From: Deltaproteobacteria bacterium
Lineage (GTDB): Bacteria > Desulfobacterota > DSM-4660 > Desulfatiglandales > HGW-15
NCBI GenBank assembly: GCA_024641835.1
Contig: JAHECH010000091.1
Coordinates: forward strand, 1-8,669
DNA length: 8,669 nt
Direction: 5' to 3'
Shown here: piece by piece, positions 4,523 through 8,669 of the stretch
Position numbering within the stretch: position 1 is the first letter of the stretch
Layout of the letters: each line of letters starts with the position of its first letter
Made by a program: the position numbers and the translations under genes
Notes under the pieces: generated by a model
Told to the model about the DNA's origin: nothing
Databases searched by the model: none
Seen by the model: only the letters and a program-made list of their open reading frames with translations

Positions 4523-5929
4523 TTAGGGCGAGGGCTTGAACTCCTCTTTCCGAATTCCATACCTTTTCATGAGCTTGTGCAGTTGCCTGGTCGTGATCCC
4601 AGCTGCTTTCGCTGAATCCTTGATCTTTCCTCTATGGCGGTTCAGTTGCTCCTGGATATAAACCTTTTCGATCTCTTTCAACCCCTTTCGTCTCACTTCC
4701 GCCAGGGTCATAGAGGCATCGAGAGGAACAGATGCTGGAACAGCATCAGTCTCAAAAAGCTCGCTCGGAAAGCTCTCAGGACTGAGAACAGATGTCGTCT
4801 CGAGGATATTAGCCCGTTCGATCAGATTCTCGAGTTCTCTGATATTACCGGGCCAGGGATATTTCAGGAAGGCCTGGATCACCGCTGGATGAACATGCCG
4901 AATCCCTTTGGCATTGAACTTGCTCATTCGTTTCAGGAAAACATCCACGAAGTGAGGAATATCTTCTATCCTTTTCCTCAAAGGCGGGACCTCGATGGGA
5001 AAGACATTCAACCGGTAATACAGATCCTTCCTGAACTGCCCTTCCTCAGACATTTTCTTGAGATCTGTGTTCGTCGCTGCGATGACCCTGACGTTTGCGT
5101 CGATGGTTTCCTCGCCTCCCACCCGCTGAAAGGTCCCGTCCTGGAGTACCTGGAGGAGCTTGATCTGTGCAGAGGGCGTGATGGTCGCGATTTCGTCCAG
5201 GAAAATCGTCCCTCCCTTAGCGATCTCGAACCGGCCCAGCTTTCTTCTCACCGCACCGGTGAAAGCCCCTTTTTCGTGGCCGAAGAGTTCACTCTCCAGC
5301 AGGGTGTCAGGAATCGCGCCGCAGTGAACGCTGATATACTGAACATCCCTCCGGTTGCTGTGCTTATGGATGAGGTTAGCCAAAACACCTTTCCCGGTTC
5401 CGGTTTCACCGATCAGGAGGACGGTGCTTTTTGTAGGCGCCACTGATCGGATCTTATCGAAAACGGCCATCATCGCGCGACTTCTTGTCTGAACGGTCTC
5501 CAGTGAATCAGCCTGCCAGAACTTATCCCTTAGGTAGTCCAGCTCGGATTGGATGAGAATGGTCTCGTCGATGCTGTCCGTGACGAACCTGACCTCGTCG
5601 CGATTGAGAGGATAGGTGAGATAGTTGCTCGCCCCCGCTTTCACAGCCATCACAGCTTGTCGGATCATGTCTTGAGGGGACATGACGATAATTTCGAGGG
5701 TGGGATTGACTTCCCAGAAGGCATGGAGCCCGTCTTTGTACCCGTCCCCGGATCTCGGCTCTCGGAGGAGTTCCAGGTCTATGAAGAGGTAATCAAAGCG
5801 CTTGGTATGAAGCATCTCCAGGGCCTTATCCCTGGTGGCCAGAAGCTCGACCCTGAAGGCGGAGCGATGGCAGGCGCGGATGATGCGATAGGTTTCCCTG
5901 TCTTCTGATACAACAAGGATCGATCTCAT
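4523..5929 (-). CDS. Sigma-54-dependent response regulator (NtrC family) with atypical receiver
   Basis: 468 residues in three parts. The receiver (1 to about 120) has a likely phospho-acceptor Asp51 in FIDLELL, but the acidic pocket reads VVSED instead of VVDDD, and the conserved lysine of the KP motif is Tyr106 (YLTYP). The AAA+ domain (about 147-375) has Walker A GETGTGKG (174-181), the sigma-54 contact loop GAFTGA (221-226), Walker B GGTIFLDE (239-246), sensor I ATNTD (285-289) and FRKDLYYRLNVFPI with the arginine region (299-312). The C-terminus carries a Fis-type HTH, IKDSAKAAGITTRQLHKLMKRYG (about 436-458). The ATG is preceded by GGAG with 6-nt spacing (5939-5936). It should bind enhancer sites and remodel sigma-54 polymerase; the dyads A-D at two downstream sigma-54 promoters are its most likely targets (inference). 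No partner histidine kinase is in the window. Confidence 0.93.
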   Translation of the reverse strand: MRSILVVSEDRETYRIIRACHRSAFRVELLATRDKALEMLHTKRFDYLFIDLELLREPRSGDGYKDGLHAFWEVNPTLEIIVMSPQDMIRQAVMAVKAGASNYLTYPLNRDEVRFVTDSIDETILIQSELDYLRDKFWQADSLETVQTRSRAMMAVFDKIRSVAPTKSTVLLIGETGTGKGVLANLIHKHSNRRDVQYISVHCGAIPDTLLESELFGHEKGAFTGAVRRKLGRFEIAKGGTIFLDEIATITPSAQIKLLQVLQDGTFQRVGGEETIDANVRVIAATNTDLKKMSEEGQFRKDLYYRLNVFPIEVPPLRKRIEDIPHFVDVFLKRMSKFNAKGIRHVHPAVIQAFLKYPWPGNIRELENLIERANILETTSVLSPESFPSELFETDAVPASVPLDASMTLAEVRRKGLKEIEKVYIQEQLNRHRGKIKDSAKAAGITTRQLHKLMKRYGIRKEEFKPSP

Positions 5930-6061
5930 ACCTTTCTCCAGGGGACCATGGCTCGCCTTGGGTCCGAGTTGGTTCGACTGCGAAACCCCTGCGGAGAGAT
6001 GTCCGTCACAGGGAACGCATCATCTCTCAGAAGAAATACTGGAAAAAATTTTTCGAAATGG

Positions 6062-6089
6062 AGACTACCCTATTTTTCAGCGAAGTCAA
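6062..6089 (-). promoter_or_regulatory. Candidate sigma-70 promoter for the response regulator
   Basis: The minus strand has TTGACT (6089-6084), 16 bp spacer, TAGTCT (6067-6062). The -35 element is good (5 of 6), the -10 element poor (3 of 6). No sigma-54 GG-N10-GC site was found upstream of this gene. It would give a leader of about 125 nt. Confidence 0.35.
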
Positions 6090-6136
6090 CAAAAAGAGAA
6101 CTGGAGGTTTCAACTTTTTGACCTTGCCAGCGTCTA

Positions 6137-6158
6137 TCTTTTCCTCTGAAGGAAAAGA
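6137..6158. repeat. 9-bp perfect inverted repeat in the divergent promoter region
   Basis: TCTTTTCCT (6137-6145), loop CTGA, AGGAAAAGA (6150-6158). It lies between the two divergent candidate promoters, 26 bp upstream of the plus-strand -35 element. It could be an operator for either direction, or a weak hairpin; it is too AT-rich for a normal terminator stem. An additional inverted repeat, GAGAGATG/CATCTCTC, stands at 5994-6001 and 6021-6028. Confidence 0.4.
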
Positions 6159-6183
6159 CCTTTCTCTCCCTGTTTCAATTCGA

Positions 6184-6212
6184 TTGTTATTTGGCGGTTT
6201 TCGAGATATAAA
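6184..6212 (+). promoter_or_regulatory. Sigma-70 promoter of the DUF2914-diadenylate cyclase operon
   Basis: TTGTTA (6184-6189, 4 of 6), a 17-bp spacer, and TATAAA (6207-6212, 5 of 6) in an AT-rich stretch. The start would fall near 6219, giving a leader of about 36 nt to the ATG at 6255 and ruling out the in-frame ATG at 6216 as a start on this transcript. Confidence 0.6.
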
Positions 6213-6254
6213 TATATGTATGTCGAGAGTCGGGATGGAACCGGTCAACTGATC

Positions 6255-6695
6255 ATGAAGTTCAAGGTCCGTATACTTCTTCTTTTTCTGCTGCTCTGGT
6301 TTGTGCTTTTTCCTCATTCCTACGGGCATTCGGCCGAAGAAAAGAACTCTAGCGCCCCGCCTAACCCGCAAAAGCTGGCCCTGGTCAAAGCGATTATGTG
6401 CGAAGGCCTTAAAGAACGTGTTCCCTACAACCAGGGCGTTGTATTTCCTCTTGCAGCAGGCAGAGTCTATTGTTACAGCGAGTTTGACCCGGTCCCTAAG
6501 AAAACGGCCATTTATCACAACTGGTATTACAGGGGTAAGCTGAGCACGAGGGTGAAGCTGAACCTCCAGCCTCCTCGCTGGGCCACATACAGCACCATCA
6601 ACCTCGAAGAGACCGATAAGGGTCCCTGGCGAGTGGAGATTACCGACCAGGAAGGTGTGGTCCTCGGAATCGTCAGGTTCAGCATCACGGATTGA
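6255..6695 (+). CDS. DUF2914-domain exported protein
   Basis: 146 residues. The N-terminus (MKFKVR, then a run of Leu/Phe/Trp to about residue 20, then PHSYGHSAEE) is a signal peptide or membrane anchor, with likely cleavage near residue 27. Residues about 43-146 fit DUF2914: VYCYSEF (71-77), AIYHNWYYRGKL (85-96), RWATYSTI (108-115), GPWRVEITDQEGVVLGIVRFSI (123-144). The domain is a small beta-sandwich of unknown function, often at the C-terminus of envelope or secreted proteins, so it should act outside the cytoplasm. ATG 6255 was preferred to the in-frame ATG 6216 because it begins a proper signal sequence and lies downstream of the predicted transcript start; no strong Shine-Dalgarno is visible. 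The stop lies 2 nt before the next ATG, so the two genes are probably coupled. Confidence 0.82.
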   Translation: MKFKVRILLLFLLLWFVLFPHSYGHSAEEKNSSAPPNPQKLALVKAIMCEGLKERVPYNQGVVFPLAAGRVYCYSEFDPVPKKTAIYHNWYYRGKLSTRVKLNLQPPRWATYSTINLEETDKGPWRVEITDQEGVVLGIVRFSITD

Positions 6696-6697
6696 GC

Positions 6698-8131
6698 ATG
6701 AAGAATTTATTCTTTTTCTTTTCGAGCATCCGCTGGCAGGACGTAGCTGATGTTGCTTTGAACAGCTACATTCTTTTCCGCCTGTATGTTCTTTTCCGGG
6801 GAACCAACACGTTCCGCGCCCTCATCGGAATAGCGGTTTTGTGGTTTTTCCAGAGAATTGCTGTCTCGCTGGGCCTCATCATCACGAGCTGGGCCGTCCA
6901 GGGAATCACCGCCTTTGGTGCACTCATCATCATCGTGGTTTTCAGGAATGAGATCCGTTCGGTTCTCCAAGTAAAGAACATGGGAGCTATTCTGTGGGAG
7001 CTTCCTCGAAGCATCTCCAAAACGCCCATTGAAATCATTGTTGAGAGCGTTTTCGAACTCAGCAGGAGGAAGGTGGGTGCCCTCATCGTTCTGCCAGGGA
7101 ATGATGATCTGTCCGATATCGTTCATAGCGGCATTCCCTGGCAGGGGCTGGTGTCCAAGGAAATGATCACGGGGATTTTCTGGGAAGACAATCCCGTCCA
7201 TGATGGCGCAGCCGTTGTTCAGGGCAATCAGGTGACCGAAGTTGGCGTCATCCTGCCTCTCTCCCATCGAAAGGATTTCCCCAGCTATTACGGTACCCGC
7301 CACAGGGCAGCGGCAGGTCTCGCCGAAAAGACAGATGCCCTGATGATTGTGGTCTCGGAAGAAAGAGGCACGATATCCATTGCCAAAGGCTACCGCTTTG
7401 ACATCGTCCGGCGAGAGGAAGACCTTGCTGAAGCATTGAAAGAGCACCTGGGGCTGTCCACGAAGCGGGCAGGCCGGATACGAAAGGAAAGAGTGGAGCT
7501 TGGCGCCGCGGCTCTCGTTTCTTTTCTCATTATCACGGTGGTTTGGTTCACGTATGCGAGAGGTGTGGATACCCTGATCTCCCTCGAAATCCCTATCGAA
7601 TACACGAACAGGGATCCCAACACGGAAATTGTGGACACCTCCACCAACACGGTTCGCCTTGAACTCAGCGGCTCAGGCGCCCTCATAAGATCCCTGCAAC
7701 CTGATCAGGTCAAGGTGAGGGTGGACCTGAGCAAATACAGCGTTGGCAACAATCGTTTCACCATCAGCCCTGACAACGTATCTTTGCCGCCCGGAGTCGT
7801 CCTGAAGAACGTGAAGACGCCGGTGGTTGAAGTAACCCTGGATACGCTTGCACGAAAAGATCTGTACGTTCAGGTGGACTGGGCTGGGAAACTCCCGGAT
7901 CAAACAATGATCACGGATGCCAAATTGGATCCGGAAAAGGTACAGGTCATCGGTGGGAAAAGGGTTCTGGAAAATATGACCACCATTTACACAGACAAAG
8001 TCTGGGTGGATGCGCTGGACAAATCCGGCACCACCACAGCCAAGCTGACCCTCACTCCTGCATCTCTCAAGATCGCCCCTGGTTCCCGGGACCGGGTGAC
8101 GATCGAATACACGGTCCAGAAGACAAGTTAG
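6698..8131 (+). CDS. cdaA: Membrane diadenylate cyclase (CdaA type) fused to YbbR domains
   Basis: 477 residues. It makes cyclic di-AMP from two ATP. Three N-terminal membrane helices (about 17-35, 40-57, 60-82) end in FRNEIRSVLQ, as in CdaA. The DAC domain (about 112-235) has VGALIVLPG (126-134), VHDGAAVV (167-174, catalytic Asp169-Gly170-Ala171), GTRHRAAAGL (199-208) and VVSEERGTIS (218-227). Unlike Firmicute CdaA, it continues through a fourth helix (about 268-286) into an extracytoplasmic region of two YbbR-like repeats (about 295-385 and 388-475), recognisable by VRLELSGSGALIRSLQPDQVKV-like strands. In Firmicutes the YbbR protein CdaR is a separate partner that controls CdaA; here cyclase and regulator seem to be one chain. 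The start ATG is 2 nt after the previous stop (TGAGCATG). The catalytic motifs are intact, so it should be active. Confidence 0.92.
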   Translation: MKNLFFFFSSIRWQDVADVALNSYILFRLYVLFRGTNTFRALIGIAVLWFFQRIAVSLGLIITSWAVQGITAFGALIIIVVFRNEIRSVLQVKNMGAILWELPRSISKTPIEIIVESVFELSRRKVGALIVLPGNDDLSDIVHSGIPWQGLVSKEMITGIFWEDNPVHDGAAVVQGNQVTEVGVILPLSHRKDFPSYYGTRHRAAAGLAEKTDALMIVVSEERGTISIAKGYRFDIVRREEDLAEALKEHLGLSTKRAGRIRKERVELGAAALVSFLIITVVWFTYARGVDTLISLEIPIEYTNRDPNTEIVDTSTNTVRLELSGSGALIRSLQPDQVKVRVDLSKYSVGNNRFTISPDNVSLPPGVVLKNVKTPVVEVTLDTLARKDLYVQVDWAGKLPDQTMITDAKLDPEKVQVIGGKRVLENMTTIYTDKVWVDALDKSGTTTAKLTLTPASLKIAPGSRDRVTIEYTVQKTS

Positions 8132-8188
8132 CCGATAATCAGAGAGCATAACCGGACCAACCATCCATAGGAGCATCCCCTAGCATCC

Positions 8189-8669
8189 ATGGACATACCT
8201 TTACTCTTAGATCTTCTACTCATTTTTGGGCTTGCCATTCCGGTTCTTCTCGTATGCCATTGGCTCAGAATAGCTTCCGTAGTTGGTTTCCTCATCACCG
8301 GCGTGATCGTAGGCCCTCACGCCCTGGGAATCATCACTACTGCGAAGGACATCGAGATTCTGGCGGAGATCGGCATCGTCTTTCTCCTGTTTACGATCGG
8401 AATCGAATTTTCCCTGGATAACCTCTTGAGAATCAAGAGGTTTGTCTTTGTCGGCGGCACCCTTCAAGTCCTCTTCTCCATCGCTGCGGTCTTTTTGATC
8501 TCAACGCAGGCCGGCCTTGGTCACGGCCCCTCCGTTTTCATCGGCTTTCTTTTCTCCCTCAGCAGCACAGCCATTGTGCTCAAACTGCTTCAAGAAAGAG
8601 CCGAGGTGGAGAGCCCCCACGGTCGGGCGACTCTGGCCATACTCATCTTCCAGGACATGGTTGTTGTCC
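8189..8669 (+). CDS. Cation:proton antiporter, CPA2 KefB/KefC type (N-terminal part, 3' truncated)
   Basis: The first 160 residues run to the window edge with no stop. The product is a polytopic membrane protein with at least five helices. Family features: VVGFLITGVIVGPHALGI (31-48), EIGIVFLLFTIGIEFSL (60-76), SLSSTAIVLKLLQE (123-136) and GRATLAILIFQDMVVV (145-160), where Gln155-Asp156 is the QD pair of electroneutral KefC-like exchangers. The ATG at 8189 is the only start between the in-frame stop TAG (8168-8170) and the first conserved helix; AGGAG at 8169-8173 is 15 nt away, so initiation may be weak. It follows cdaA by 57 bp with no evident terminator, so it is probably in the same operon. 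The expected role is K+ (or Na+) exchange for H+. The C-terminal half, which could hold a TrkA/RCK domain able to bind ligands, is not visible. Confidence 0.9.
   Translation, partial: MDIPLLLDLLLIFGLAIPVLLVCHWLRIASVVGFLITGVIVGPHALGIITTAKDIEILAEIGIVFLLFTIGIEFSLDNLLRIKRFVFVGGTLQVLFSIAAVFLISTQAGLGHGPSVFIGFLFSLSSTAIVLKLLQERAEVESPHGRATLAILIFQDMVVV

Noticed and set aside
4634..5446. 270-codon plus-strand open frame
   Set aside because: It is antisense to the AAA+ and HTH parts of the sigma-54 regulator, whose motifs are unmistakable.
6192..6206. TTGGCGG near the plus-strand promoter as a sigma-54 -24 element
   Set aside because: The required GC 10 bp after the GG is GA, and a good sigma-70 promoter overlaps it.
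6216..6254. ATG 6216 as start of the DUF2914 gene
   Set aside because: It lies before the predicted transcript start and would put 13 polar residues in front of a clean signal peptide.
6692..6697. TTG 6692 as start of the diadenylate cyclase
   Set aside because: It overlaps the upstream stop and adds only two residues; ATG 6698 is the natural start.
6800..6815. GGAAC-CAACAC-GTTCC inside cdaA as a fifth activator dyad
   Set aside because: The spacer is 6 bp instead of 5 and it lies in coding sequence with no sigma-54 promoter downstream.
1..8669. tRNA, rRNA, CRISPR array, transposase or integrase genes
   Set aside because: No recognisable tRNA-like fold, regularly spaced long repeats or recombinase motifs were seen on reading both strands.

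Overview
The window looks like chromosomal DNA of a Gram-negative anaerobe, most likely a deltaproteobacterium (Desulfobacterota). The inference rests on the gene mix (sigma-54 enhancer-binding regulator, KamA-type lysine aminomutase, DUF2914 protein, diadenylate cyclase with YbbR domains), on -24/-12 promoters and on short intergenic heptad repeats. No taxonomic marker gene is present, so this is not firm.

Layout. 1-912 (+) is the C-terminal part of a 14-helix DHA2-type MFS exporter whose start lies outside the window. It converges, with a 14 bp gap, on a minus-strand block. In order of transcription that block holds a sigma-54-dependent response regulator (5929-4523), a 92-residue small protein (4096-3818), a KamA-family lysine 2,3-aminomutase (3271-1916) and a D-Ala-D-Ala-ligase-like ATP-grasp enzyme (1919-927). 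The last two overlap by ATGA. On the plus strand, divergent from the regulator, lies a second operon: a DUF2914 envelope protein (6255-6695), a membrane diadenylate cyclase fused to YbbR domains (6698-8131), and the N-terminal 160 residues of a KefB/KefC-type cation:proton antiporter (8189 to the window edge).

The most notable signal is regulatory. The small-protein gene and kamA each have their own -24/-12 (sigma-54) promoter. Upstream of each is the dyad GGAAC-N5-GTTCC, and in both cases the nearest dyad is centred exactly 76 bp from the C of the -12 GC. Each promoter also has a second dyad further upstream, and the kamA promoter has a perfect match to the IHF consensus between dyad and promoter. 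Four dyads (three exact, one with a single arm mismatch) occur in the window, all in non-coding DNA. The obvious candidate activator is the adjacent sigma-54 regulator, which keeps GAFTGA, Walker motifs and a Fis-type HTH but has an atypical receiver domain.

How the genes may work together (inference). KamA makes L-beta-lysine and the coupled ATP-grasp ligase could join it, or a related amino acid, to another carboxylate. The divergent operon would make c-di-AMP, a regulator of K+ and osmotic balance in other bacteria, next to a K+/H+-type antiporter. Both halves could serve osmotic or ionic adaptation, but nothing in the sequence proves that link.

The gaps 3272-3817 and 4097-4522 are rich in regulatory sites and small repeats, described individually. 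No tRNA, rRNA, CRISPR array or transposase gene was seen.
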